From CAYLNM01 sp964385045 (GTDB lineage Bacteria; Planctomycetota; Phycisphaerae; Phycisphaerales; SM1A02): a stretch of DNA of 11,425 bases. A program made the translations under genes and the position numbers. Positions 1-7,171 of this stretch are shown here, in pieces (positions within the stretch are counted from its first letter, which is position 1; every line of letters starts with the position of its first letter). The notes beneath the pieces are model-generated. The model worked only from the letters and a program-made list of their open reading frames with translations, was not told the DNA's origin and made no database searches. The DNA is taken from contig CAYLNM010000135.1 in the NCBI GenBank assembly GCA_964385045.1, positions 1-11,425 on the forward strand, written 5' to 3'.

Positions 1-593
1 GCCTGCGCACGGCCGCCCTGGCCACGGGCGCCGCGGTCATCGCCGCCCCGCCCGCCCCCGCCGCGACCTACCTCGAGTTCACGTTCGAGGGCTCGGTCGT
101 CTTCCGCGAGGGCGAGAACCCTGACCACCCCTGGGGCCACGTCCAGGTCGGCGATCCCGTCGTCTACAGCTACGTCATCGACATCGACCAGGAGGACCAG
201 AGCCCGGGGTTCAACTTCGGGGTGTACGACGTCGAGTCCGCGGTCCTGTCCTTCGCCGGCATCTCGTTCGCCGCCGAGACGGTCGGGCAGATGTTCGTGA
301 ACCTTTCCGGGTCCCTTGGCAACGACGAAGTGAGCATCCCGATGATTCCGTTTGGGATCGTGCCGGGAGACAATGCCGTCTTCAGCCTGACCGGCGGCAT
401 CACCACGCTGCCTGACGACGGGATTCCCATCGACTTCGACTTGATGGACTTTCCGGGACGAAGCATCGGCTACGGCGGTGGTGGCATGATTCTGCATTCA
501 CACTTCGACACCTACTCGTACCAGATCGTTCCGGCGCCGGGGGCACTCGCGGTCCTCGCCGCCGTCTTCTTCCGGACGCGCCGGCGACGATGA
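1..593 (+). CDS. PEP-CTERM sorting-domain protein, copy A (5' end missing)
   Basis: The reading frame is open from base 3 to the TGA at 591-593, and the start lies outside the window. The visible protein begins inside an Ala-rich signal peptide (LRTAALATGAAVIAAPPAPA). It continues with a beta-rich body containing EFTFEGSVVFREGENPDHPW, VQVGDPVVYSYVID and TTLPDDGIPIDFDL, and ends in YQIVPAPGALAVLAAVFFRTRRRR-type sequence. That end is a PAPGA motif, a hydrophobic stretch and an Arg cluster, the planctomycete form of the PEP-CTERM signal read by an exosortase. Copies B and C in this window share the same body and tail, but A is the most divergent of the three. The body has no recognised enzymatic motif. 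The expected role is an exported, surface-sorted structural or adhesive protein; this is inferred from the sorting signals only. Before the IS481 insertion it was probably co-transcribed with the gene now starting at 1912. Confidence 0.85.
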   Translation, partial: LRTAALATGAAVIAAPPAPAATYLEFTFEGSVVFREGENPDHPWGHVQVGDPVVYSYVIDIDQEDQSPGFNFGVYDVESAVLSFAGISFAAETVGQMFVNLSGSLGNDEVSIPMIPFGIVPGDNAVFSLTGGITTLPDDGIPIDFDLMDFPGRSIGYGGGGMILHSHFDTYSYQIVPAPGALAVLAAVFFRTRRRR

Positions 594-610
594 TCGCCGG
601 CACACGATTC

Positions 611-616
611 AGGGGA
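611..616 (+). promoter_or_regulatory. Stranded Shine-Dalgarno of the gene at 1912
   Basis: AGGGGA lies 17 bases after the stop of copy A. In the paralogous cassette the same AGGGGA sits at 8133-8138, 8 bases before the GTG start at 8147. Removing the IS481 element and one CATC duplication here leaves AGGGGA followed by 8 bases and then the ATG. The ribosome binding site is therefore now separated from its gene by 1.29 kb of inserted DNA. Confidence 0.7.
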
Positions 617-623
617 CCGCATC

Positions 624-674
624 TGTGCAACCGGGGACATGGGTGACACTTCAGACCGGCAGCATGGGTGGCGC
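624..674 (+). repeat. IS481 left inverted repeat
   Basis: This arm pairs with 1856-1906 (position x with 2530 minus x). The shared core includes GGTGACA (642-648), GACCGG (654-659) and a perfect 14-base inner block (661-674). It presumably forms the transposase binding site at the 3' side of the transposase gene. Confidence 0.8.
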
Positions 675-676
675 TT

Positions 677-1825
677 TCACGAGTACACGCGGCCGTCACG
701 CTCGTCCAGCCGCCCCAGGAACGTCGGCCCGAAGTAGACCGACCAGACTCCGTCGGCGACCTCCTCGAGCCCCACGGTCTGCCGTCGCAGAGGCAGACTC
801 ACGTAGAGCTGCTTCACCCGCCAGCGGATCGCCCCGCGCTTGCTGACCTTCCGCCGCTCGAAGTGCCCGGGGTACTCCACCTCCGGCAGCCGGTCTGGGA
901 ATTCTCGCCTCGACGGCTCGTAGCGGTCGTTCGGCACCTCGCCGTCCAGAGCCTCGTGCGGCCGATCCTCGTTGTACTCGCGCACGAACCCGTCGAAGCG
1001 TCGCTGCTGCGACCGCATGCTGTGCCGCGGTGGCTTCGTCGCCTCCGCCTTCAGCGTCCGGTGCATCCGCTCGTGCACGCCGTTCTGCTGCGGGCTCGAC
1101 GGCTCCGTCCGTCGTACCTCGATCCCCAGCCGCATCCACCAGACGCTCATGTCTGTGAGACCCGCAAGTCCCCACGATGCGAAAGGCACGCCGTTGTCCG
1201 TAAGAATGGCGTCCGGCATCCCGTGCTCACGGAAGATCTTGCGAAACGCCGGGATGGCACCGTCGCCGCCGGTGGAAGGCAGTCCGCGGCATCCGAGGAT
1301 CCGACGCGAGTACTCGTCCGCGACCGTCAGCGGATAGCAGAGGTCGCCGTTTCCGAGCCTGAATTCGCCCTTGAAGTCGGCCGTCCACAGCTCGTTCGCC
1401 GCCCGCGGGTCGCGATTCGGCTCCCCCGGATGCGATCGCTTGCGGCGACGCCGCTTCGGCTCGATCAGGCCCTCGCGAGCGAACAGGTCGCCGATCGTGC
1501 TCGCTGCCGGGAGCCGAAGATCCGGGTGCCGACGCCTCAGATAGGGCAGGATCTTCCGCGGTCCCCACGAGGGGTGGGCCCGCCTCGTCGCGAGCAGGAG
1601 CTCCTCGACCTCGCGAGCCATCCGGTGCGGGCAGGAACCCGGACGCCGGCTCCGATCATCCAGCCCCCGGATGCCCTCCCCCCGGTAGCGAGCCAGCCAC
1701 TTGTAGGCCGTCTTGCGGCTCACGCCGTACTGAGCCGCCAGCTCGGTCATGGTGAAGAGGCCTCGCCGCCACTCGTCGATGAACTGGGCCCGCTCATTCA
1801 TCGGATCCGTCCTGGTCCAGGGCAT
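677..1825 (-). CDS. IS481-family DDE transposase
   Basis: This is a 382-residue transposase of usual length for the family. It mediates cut-and-insert movement of the surrounding element. The N-terminus holds a helix-turn-helix (about residues 24-48; TELAAQYGVSRKTAYKWLAR), followed by a basic linker and an rve-type integrase core. The catalytic triad is visible as D150 (LWTADFKGEF), D210 (ILTDNGVPF) and E252 (QQNGVHERMH), and the core continues with YNEDRPHEAL typical of IS481/IS3 integrases. The chosen ATG at 1825 has GGAGG (plus-strand cctcc at 1831-1835) five bases upstream. A GTG two codons earlier is possible but overlaps that site. The frame is intact to a TGA at 677-679, just inside the left inverted repeat, so the element may still be active. 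It lies antisense to the flanking host genes. Confidence 0.93.
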   Translation of the reverse strand: MPWTRTDPMNERAQFIDEWRRGLFTMTELAAQYGVSRKTAYKWLARYRGEGIRGLDDRSRRPGSCPHRMAREVEELLLATRRAHPSWGPRKILPYLRRRHPDLRLPAASTIGDLFAREGLIEPKRRRRKRSHPGEPNRDPRAANELWTADFKGEFRLGNGDLCYPLTVADEYSRRILGCRGLPSTGGDGAIPAFRKIFREHGMPDAILTDNGVPFASWGLAGLTDMSVWWMRLGIEVRRTEPSSPQQNGVHERMHRTLKAEATKPPRHSMRSQQRRFDGFVREYNEDRPHEALDGEVPNDRYEPSRREFPDRLPEVEYPGHFERRKVSKRGAIRWRVKQLYVSLPLRRQTVGLEEVADGVWSVYFGPTFLGRLDERDGRVYS

Positions 1826-1855
1826 GGGCACCTCCGTGGTGCCCGGGATGGTCGC

Positions 1856-1906
1856 GCGCCACCCATGCTCCCGGTCCGATCTGTCACCTATCTACCCGGT
1901 CCGTAC
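1856..1906 (+). repeat. IS481 right inverted repeat
   Basis: This is the partner of the repeat at 624-674. It ends one base plus the CATC duplication before the ATG at 1912, so the terminal part of the element now serves as the immediate upstream sequence of that gene. A weak TATCTA (1889-1894) is the only promoter-like hexamer seen, and no Shine-Dalgarno sequence is present. Confidence 0.75.
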
Positions 1907-1911
1907 CATCG

Positions 1912-4638
1912 ATGCGTAAGACACACACACACACCGGTTTACGGAGCCTTCTGACCGCAGGCCTCGCCGCGGTCGCGAGCGGAGCGGCCGCTGCCGGGAC
2001 GGACTGCACCGACTGCCTCGACCTGCCGATCGGGACGCCGCTGCTGTCCGCCCCGTCGGGCGATCGTCTCGGCGAGTCGGTGGACGTCCTGGGAGCGAGG
2101 GCGGTCTTCGGCGCACCCTCGCCGGGCGGCAGCGGGTACGTCGAGACCGCCGAGCTGATCGGGGGCATCTGGCAGGCCACATTCACGACGAATTCTCCCT
2201 CTCCCCAGTTGGACGAACGATTTGGTGACGCAGTGGCTCTCGCAGGAGACCTTCTCGTCATCGGAGCACCGCGACGAGATATCGTCGATCAGGTGGACGC
2301 CGGCCGCGTCTCCATCTTCTCGTGGAACGGCTCCACCTGGATCCACGAGACGGATCTCACCCAGCCCGGCGGCCCCGAGGCCGACGCCCGCTTCGGCGAC
2401 GCCGTCGACCTGTGGCACGATCCCGCGACCGGCGCGTACCGGCTGATCGTGGGAGCGCCTGTTTCCTCATTCTTCAATCCCTTCGCCCTGCCGGGCGAGC
2501 CAGCGAACCCCACCGCCGGACAAGCGTTCATCTTCGAGTCCACCGACGCCGGTCTGACGTGGACACCGCAGGCGACGCTCAACGCCTTGAGCGCGTTCGA
2601 GCCGCCCATCCTCGATCAGGATCTCTTCGGCTCCGCGGTCGCGATCGATGGCGACGTGGCGGCGATCGGGGCGCCATCTCAGGCCGCGGGCACGGGCCGC
2701 GCCTACGTCGCGGAGTTCGACGACGCGTCCGACACGTGGACGCTCGACAACGACGATGTCGTTCGTGGATTCACGTCGGGTGACGACGTGGGCACGGCCG
2801 TGGCGGTTCGTGGAGGCACCGTCGCCGTGGGCGCTCCGGGCGCCGCGGCACCGGACGACGGCATCGGCGGCGGTCCCGGGATCCGCACGGGCACCGTCCG
2901 GATCGTCGAGCGAAACGCGGCGGGCGAGTGGACCACCGTCGCGAACGTCTCACCCGAGCAAGTCGCGAGCAACGACGGCGTCGCGTACGGCTTCGACGTC
3001 CGCTTCGCCGACGCGTCACTGATCGTCGCCGCTCCCGCCGTCACCCCCGGATCGACGGCTGACCCGCTGGTCGAGCACCATGCACGCCTTCCGGGCGGCT
3101 CGTTCGTGCGCGCCCTCTCCTTGTCCCCCACCGCGACCGACCCCATCACGAACGTCGCCGCCGGCACCGCGTCCGGCATCGCGACGGTCGTGTACGGCGC
3201 CCCACTCCCCTCCGCGGCCGGGGACAGCCGAGGCTTCGCGACTCGGGGTCCCGTCCCGATTCCGGCGGATCCGGCGACTCCGCCGTGCCCCGCCGACGAC
3301 TGGAACGCCAACGGCATCGCCGACGTGTGCGAGATCGGCGCCGGACTGCTCGAGGACTGCGACGGCAACGGCCGCCCCGACGCCCGCGACATCGAGGATG
3401 CGCCGTCGATCGACTGCGACGGCAACGGCGTGATCGACTCGTGCGAGCTGCACTTCGTCGAGATCGTCTGGCTCATCGATCCATCGGGATCCACCGCCAC
3501 CAAGAACGATGCGTTCTGCGGCCCGGACGGCATCATCACCTCGGTCGAGGCGGAGCTCGAGACGCTCGGCTGGACCGTCGACTCCACGGCACTCTTCACC
3601 CTCGGCTCGTCCTCCGACTTCACCTGCGTCGCCGAGGGGGACTCGGTCGTCGCGCGATACGGCGACCAGGTGCCATTCCGGGATCCGACCGGGTTCGCCG
3701 GCGTCAGCGTGCTGGACCATCCCGAGTCGTGGGCCGCGGCGTCGGCGATCGTCGCGGACGCCTACCCGTGGCGATCACGGCTTCGCATCGTCGTCCCGAT
3801 CTCCGACGAATGTGCGTGGCAGGGCAGCAACACGCCCGCCGAGTGCACCGACGACGACGACGACTCGATCGACGCCACGTGGGCCTTCCTCGCCTGCCGC
3901 GACGTGTTCGCGTTCCCGATCCAGACGCCACTGGGGACGACCCCCTTGTCGGAGGCCACGGATCAGATGGAGGAGCTCGCCCTCCGGACCTCGGGCCAGG
4001 CGTTCCAGATCCTCGACCCCGACTCGCAGGCGGACCGCGATGCCCTCGTCGCGGCGTTCGTGGCCGAAGTCGAGCACCGGGCGATCGTGCACGACTTCGA
4101 CCCCGTCACCGACGGCCCCGGCGACGGCGTGCTCGACGTCTGCCAGATCCGTGACGAGACCGGGCCGGCCTTCACGGACTGCAACCGCAACGGCATCAGC
4201 GACCGGGCCGAGATCCTGTTGGGCGACCCCGCCTTCGGACCGGGCGATCCGGTGCCGCCGGTCGTGGTCTCGGTGGAGGACGAGGACGGCTCGGGCACGC
4301 TCGACATCTGCGACGGCGTGGTGTGCCCGACGGACTTCGACGGCGACGGGGAGACCAGGTTCGAGGATCTGCTCCAGCTGCTGAACTCGTTCGGACCCTG
4401 TGGTTCGCCGTGCCCGACCGACGTGGACGGCGACGGCGTGGTGGACTTTCAGGATCTGCTGTCCACCCTGAACGGCTGGGGGGACTGCTACCAGGTGTAT
4501 GGCCCGACGTGCACGATCCAGGCGCTGGACGCCGAGGCGCCGCCGCAGTCGGTCCTCGACTGCCTGCAGAAGGCGGGCTGGGATCCGGTGCTGGCGGCGC
4601 CGTGCATCGAGGCGATCCTGCTGACCCAGCAGCCGTGA
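1912..4638 (+). CDS. Secreted FG-GAP / vWA / GC-type dockerin protein, copy 1
   Basis: This is a 908-residue exported protein of unknown function. A signal peptide covers residues 1 to about 28, followed by a CxxC (TDCTDCLDLP). FG-GAP-type propeller repeats then run to about residue 440 (RFGDAVALAGDLLVIGAP at 103; further copies near 52, 162, 239, 292 and 358). Asp/Asn calcium loops with Cys follow at about 462-513 (CDGNGRPDARD, CDGNGVIDSCE). A vWA domain spans roughly 517-720, with the MIDAS motif D523-P-S525-G-S527 and strand RLRIVVPISDE near 624. Another Ca-loop segment leads to paired GC-type dockerin repeats (CPTDFDGDG at 805, CPTDVDGDG at 834). A tail with PPQSVLDCLQ closes the protein. 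The ATG is supported by alignment with the start at 8147. The IS481 insertion removed the Shine-Dalgarno site, so expression is doubtful. A surface binding or adhesion role is inferred from the domains. Confidence 0.88.
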   Translation: MRKTHTHTGLRSLLTAGLAAVASGAAAAGTDCTDCLDLPIGTPLLSAPSGDRLGESVDVLGARAVFGAPSPGGSGYVETAELIGGIWQATFTTNSPSPQLDERFGDAVALAGDLLVIGAPRRDIVDQVDAGRVSIFSWNGSTWIHETDLTQPGGPEADARFGDAVDLWHDPATGAYRLIVGAPVSSFFNPFALPGEPANPTAGQAFIFESTDAGLTWTPQATLNALSAFEPPILDQDLFGSAVAIDGDVAAIGAPSQAAGTGRAYVAEFDDASDTWTLDNDDVVRGFTSGDDVGTAVAVRGGTVAVGAPGAAAPDDGIGGGPGIRTGTVRIVERNAAGEWTTVANVSPEQVASNDGVAYGFDVRFADASLIVAAPAVTPGSTADPLVEHHARLPGGSFVRALSLSPTATDPITNVAAGTASGIATVVYGAPLPSAAGDSRGFATRGPVPIPADPATPPCPADDWNANGIADVCEIGAGLLEDCDGNGRPDARDIEDAPSIDCDGNGVIDSCELHFVEIVWLIDPSGSTATKNDAFCGPDGIITSVEAELETLGWTVDSTALFTLGSSSDFTCVAEGDSVVARYGDQVPFRDPTGFAGVSVLDHPESWAAASAIVADAYPWRSRLRIVVPISDECAWQGSNTPAECTDDDDDSIDATWAFLACRDVFAFPIQTPLGTTPLSEATDQMEELALRTSGQAFQILDPDSQADRDALVAAFVAEVEHRAIVHDFDPVTDGPGDGVLDVCQIRDETGPAFTDCNRNGISDRAEILLGDPAFGPGDPVPPVVVSVEDEDGSGTLDICDGVVCPTDFDGDGETRFEDLLQLLNSFGPCGSPCPTDVDGDGVVDFQDLLSTLNGWGDCYQVYGPTCTIQALDAEAPPQSVLDCLQKAGWDPVLAAPCIEAILLTQQP
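1921..1934 (+). repeat. (AC)7 tract inside codons 4-8 of copy 1
   Basis: Seven AC units follow ATGCGTAAG and encode THTHT, an odd start for a signal peptide. The paralogous gene has the same number of units at the same place (8154-8167). Gain or loss of one unit would shift the frame at codon 4-8. Confidence 0.9.
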
Positions 4639-4668
4639 CGCCCGTCGATGGTCGCGGCTCGTGAGGAT

Positions 4669-4702
4669 GCCGCCCCCCGCAACCCGACGTTGCGGGGGCG
4701 GC
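4669..4702 (+). terminator. Terminator-like hairpin after copy 1
   Basis: The 5' arm 4669-4682 (GCCGCCCCCCGCAA) pairs with 4690-4702 (TTGCGGGGGCGGC) around a 7-base loop, with one bulged C. It starts 30 bases after the stop at 4638. No T-run follows, so efficiency as an intrinsic terminator is uncertain, as is common in GC-rich genomes. Confidence 0.6.
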
Positions 4703-4868
4703 GTTCGTCGGCGGGCGATGACCCCCGCTGCGAGCCCGGCGACGTCGCCCGCGATCCGAGCCTTCCGCGCTGAACTGCGGCGGCGACATGGCGACGCTGA
4801 TTCGGGGCGGTTCGCCAGGCGCTGCGTGCGGCCGAGCGGCATCGACTCGATGTGGCGGCCCGCGGCCG
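4703..4868 (-). other. Degenerate remnant, weakly similar to the rpiB-fragment region
   Basis: I see no intact gene here. On the minus strand, the 27-base spacing from the TGA at 4869-4871 to ATGCCGCTCGGCCGCACGC (starting at 4842) equals the spacing from the TGA at 11254-11256 to GTGCCCTTCGGCTGCACGC (starting at 11227). Similarity in the aligned stretch (about 4810-4868) is clear but imperfect, and it fades below 4810. It is most likely a decayed copy of the segment that carries the rpiB 3' fragment at the other end of the window. Confidence 0.4.
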
Positions 4869-5040
4869 TCAGGAACCGCCGGCCTCCGCGATCCGCTCGA
4901 GCTCGGCCCGGTCGCGCGGGGCGAGCTGCTTGGCGGGATCGAGCACCTTCGCGGCGTCGATCACGAGGGCGTCCCGGGCCGCGGCGGCGGCCGCGGCGGT
5001 GCGGCCGGCCCGGTCGAGCAGGAGCGCGAGGCGACGAGCT
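4869..5040. repeat. Long direct repeat, left copy (partner 11254-11425)
   Basis: Bases 4869-5040 match 11254-11425 at a constant offset of 6385 with about 8 mismatches by eye in 172 bases and no gaps. The window ends inside the right copy, so the full repeat may be longer. It marks a segmental duplication of the gene cassette between the two copies. Confidence 0.9.
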
Positions 5041-5212
5041 GCCCCCGTCCCGTGCGGGTCGCGGGCGGCGATGCGGCGGGCGACGGCGATCGCGGCGTCA
5101 CGGGCGTCTGGCTCGCCGGCGGCGGCACGCAGCTCGAGCAGCTCCGCCGTCGCGACGAGCGTGCCGATGGGCGTGGTCGCGGGCGGGTCGGGCGGCAACG
5201 CGGTGCGGGCGA
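4869..5212 (-). pseudogene. 3' fragment of an Ala-rich, TPR-like gene (copy 1)
   Basis: The minus-strand frame ends at TGA 4869-4871. It encodes helical Ala/Arg-rich sequence with a TPR-like stretch (LALLLDRAGRTAAAAAAARD) and the tail DPAKQLAPRDRAELERIAEA. Its last 57 codons match the gene running off the right edge of the window, with no indel. The open frame continues to an ATG at 5261, but 5211-5261 is the leader of PEP-CTERM copy B. That leader is conserved in front of copy C, where no TPR sequence adjoins. The gene therefore appears cut at about 5212 by a duplication junction, leaving only a C-terminal part. A short independent protein starting at 5261 cannot be excluded. The family assignment rests on repeat style only. 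Confidence 0.55.
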
Positions 5213-5305
5213 GCTCTTGCACCGCCGTGCCGCTCGGGTACGGTGAATTCGATCGCTTCACTTCCGGCGGGCCGGGGAACCCGCGCGCAACCGAGGAGCC
5301 GCCCG
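5211..5305 (+). promoter_or_regulatory. Conserved leader/promoter of PEP-CTERM copy B
   Basis: These 95 bases align without gaps to the 95 bases before copy C (7394-7488), about 79 of 95 identical. TTGCAC (5217-5222) and TACGGT (5239-5244), 16 bases apart, are conserved in both and could be -35/-10 elements. The block CACTTCCGGCGGGCCG is also conserved. A Shine-Dalgarno GAGGAG (5293-5298) lies 7 bases before the ATG. The promoter call is inference; the conservation and ribosome site are visible. Confidence 0.55.
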
Positions 5306-5784
5306 ATGTCCCACCGACGTCATCGATCCGCGTGGACCGTTCGCATCGCCGCTCCGGCCGCGCTGAGCCTCGGCTGCCCGGCGACCGCGGCGCTCGTCGA
5401 GTTCACCTTCGAGGGCACGGTCGTTCTTCGGATCGGCGAGAACCCCGACCATCCGTGGGGCGACGTCCAAGTGGGCGATCCGATGTCGTTCAGCTACGTC
5501 ATCGACGTGAGTCAGCCGGATCAGGCCTCGTCGTCGACCAAGGGCATCTACGACGTCGCGTCTGCGGTGCTCACATTTGACGGCATCTCGCTGGCTCCGG
5601 AGACGATCGGGCCCATGATCGTCGACCTCACCGGCTCCAACGGAGCCGACGAGATCGACATCGCCATGGAGCCGTTCGGGAACATGCCAGGCGACGTCGC
5701 GTCCTTCGTCCTCATCGGCGGCGTCAATACTCTGCCCGACGACGGCATCCCGATCGACTTCGACCTGAACGACTTCTTCATTCG

Positions 5785-5809
5785 CGGGCTTCAGGAATCC
5801 GTGTGGGTT
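5785..5809 (+). repeat. ISL3 left inverted repeat
   Basis: This 25-base arm pairs with 7172-7196. Three mismatches fall in the outer nine bases and the inner 16 bases are perfect. The transposase TGA (plus-strand tca 5791-5793) lies within it. Confidence 0.9.
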
Positions 5810-7038
5810 ACGGCGGCTGGGTACAGCTGCAGGCCGCCAAGGTGGAAGTAGATCGCGTTGCGGAAGCGCTCCCGACTTCGGAAGCCGCACGCCATCCGCT
5901 TCACGCGCTGGATCCTGGCGTTGATCGACTCCGCCCCCGCGTTCGTCACGCCGCTCCGCACCGCGTTGAGGATCAGATGCAGGTGCTTCCGGATGGTCCG
6001 GCCCACCTTCACCATCTCCGGGATCCGGCTCCGCTGCACCCAGCCGAGCCATCTCCGCCATGACCGGAGAACCAGGTCGTACGGCCGATCGCGCCACAGC
6101 GTCCGGCTCTCCTCCTTGATCGCCCACGCCCGGGCCGTCCGCAGCGTCCGATCGCGGAACATCTTCTCGGCACGCGCCAGCTGCCGCTCGCTCATCGACT
6201 CCGGGTTCTGGAGCCATTGGAACCTCGTCCCCTTCAGGCCGTCCTCGCCGTCCGCCATGAGCCGCTTGTGCTCCGCCCGGCGAACCGAGTCCACGGCCGC
6301 ATGGACCAGCTTGGAGACGTGGAACCGATCGATCGCGATCGTCCCCTCCGGATCGGGCAGGTGCTCTCGGGACGACTTGAGGTAGGCGGCCGACATGTCC
6401 ATCGCCATCACCTCGATCTCGGCGATCTGCTCGTCCGACAGCTTCTCGAAGTAGCCGTCGAGGCTCTCGGAGCCCTTGCCGTCCGCCACGTAGAGCACCG
6501 TGGAGTCCTCGAGATCCGACACGACCGTGACGTACTCGTGACGCTTCTGGAACGACGTCTCGTCCACGCCGACGATCTCGGCGGACTCGAGGTCCCGCCG
6601 GGCGAGCCCGCGTGCGACCGAGCGGGCCATCACGCCATCGACCTGGTCCCAGGTGAGCTCCATCAGCTCCGCCACCGCGGAGATCGGGGCCTCCCGCAGC
6701 CAGTCGATCACCAGCGCCTCGAAGAGCGCGGTGAAGCCGGATCCCTTCTCCGCCCACGGCACCTCGATCTGCACCACGCCGTGCTCGGGGCACTCCACGC
6801 GAGGGACCGACGCGACGAGGATCGTGTGGTACTGGCACGTGTCGAGATGCCTCCACCGACGCTCGCGGGAGTCGTACCGCGGCGAGGGGCGTCCGCAGCA
6901 CGGACACGGCGGCTTGGCCGAGGAGGACCAGCTGACGCGGACCAGCACCTGTCGCTCGTCGGCCTGGAGGTCCACCGCGGAGACCTTCCAGGGGTCAGTG
7001 ATGCCGAGGATCGTGCCGTAGAGCTTGGTATCGCGCAT
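5791..7038 (-). CDS. ISL3-family transposase
   Basis: This 415-residue protein is of usual family length and catalyses transposition of the 5785-7196 element. The N-terminal zinc-binding region shows CPCC at 45-48 followed by C68 and C83-P-E-H-G. The DDE catalytic residues are visible as D159 (EIVGVDETSF), D214 (VMAMDMSAAY) and E370 (NAGAESINARIQRVKR). The C-terminus has the characteristic ACGFRSRERFRNAIYFHLGG ending. The ATG at 7038 is the first in frame after the GC-rich leader; only a weak AGGG precedes it. The frame is uninterrupted, so the protein is likely functional. It is antisense to the host gene it interrupts and unrelated to the IS481 transposase to its left. Confidence 0.95.
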   Translation of the reverse strand: MRDTKLYGTILGITDPWKVSAVDLQADERQVLVRVSWSSSAKPPCPCCGRPSPRYDSRERRWRHLDTCQYHTILVASVPRVECPEHGVVQIEVPWAEKGSGFTALFEALVIDWLREAPISAVAELMELTWDQVDGVMARSVARGLARRDLESAEIVGVDETSFQKRHEYVTVVSDLEDSTVLYVADGKGSESLDGYFEKLSDEQIAEIEVMAMDMSAAYLKSSREHLPDPEGTIAIDRFHVSKLVHAAVDSVRRAEHKRLMADGEDGLKGTRFQWLQNPESMSERQLARAEKMFRDRTLRTARAWAIKEESRTLWRDRPYDLVLRSWRRWLGWVQRSRIPEMVKVGRTIRKHLHLILNAVRSGVTNAGAESINARIQRVKRMACGFRSRERFRNAIYFHLGGLQLYPAAVTHTDS

Positions 7039-7171
7039 GGAGGCACCCTACTCCGAAGGCCCCGGCCCTTCCGGGGGGCGGCCGGGGGCACGGGGGCCGG
7101 CCGCGGAGGCCCCCGTCGAAGAGCCAGCAAGCTGCCGAAGGCAGCGACCTTCCTCAGAGAGTGCCCGGCTC

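Larger units (their letters stand above)
624..1906 (-). mobile_element. IS481-family insertion sequence
   Basis: The element is about 1283 bp and carries a single DDE transposase on the minus strand. The ends are imperfect inverted repeats at 624-674 and 1856-1906. From 630-674 against 1856-1900, 38 of 45 positions pair, and the inner 14 bases (AGCATGGGTGGCGC) are perfect. The outermost six bases begin TGTGCA on the left but do not pair with the right end, so the exact termini are uncertain. CATC flanks both sides (620-623 and 1907-1910), a likely 4-bp target duplication. Removing the element plus one CATC gives a 5' leader for the downstream gene of the same length as in the paralogous cassette, which supports these borders. 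Confidence 0.8.

Noticed and set aside
668..1954. 428-codon plus-strand open frame
   Set aside because: It is antisense to the IS481 transposase, has Arg/Pro-rich composition without domains, and crosses both IS ends. It is a GC-rich shadow.
2703..3623. 306-codon minus-strand open frame
   Set aside because: It is Ser/Pro/Thr/Ala-rich antisense of copy 1. Its composition reflects the complement of Asp/Gly/Val codons.
4669..4702. CRISPR-like or integron-type palindrome
   Set aside because: It is a single hairpin just after a stop codon with no repeat array or attC features, better explained as a terminator.
4661..5305. N-terminal extension of copy B back to 4661
   Set aside because: The extension is Arg/Pro/Ala-rich and overlaps the terminator and minus-strand TPR fragment. 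The ATG at 5306 has a strong Shine-Dalgarno and matches the start of copy C.
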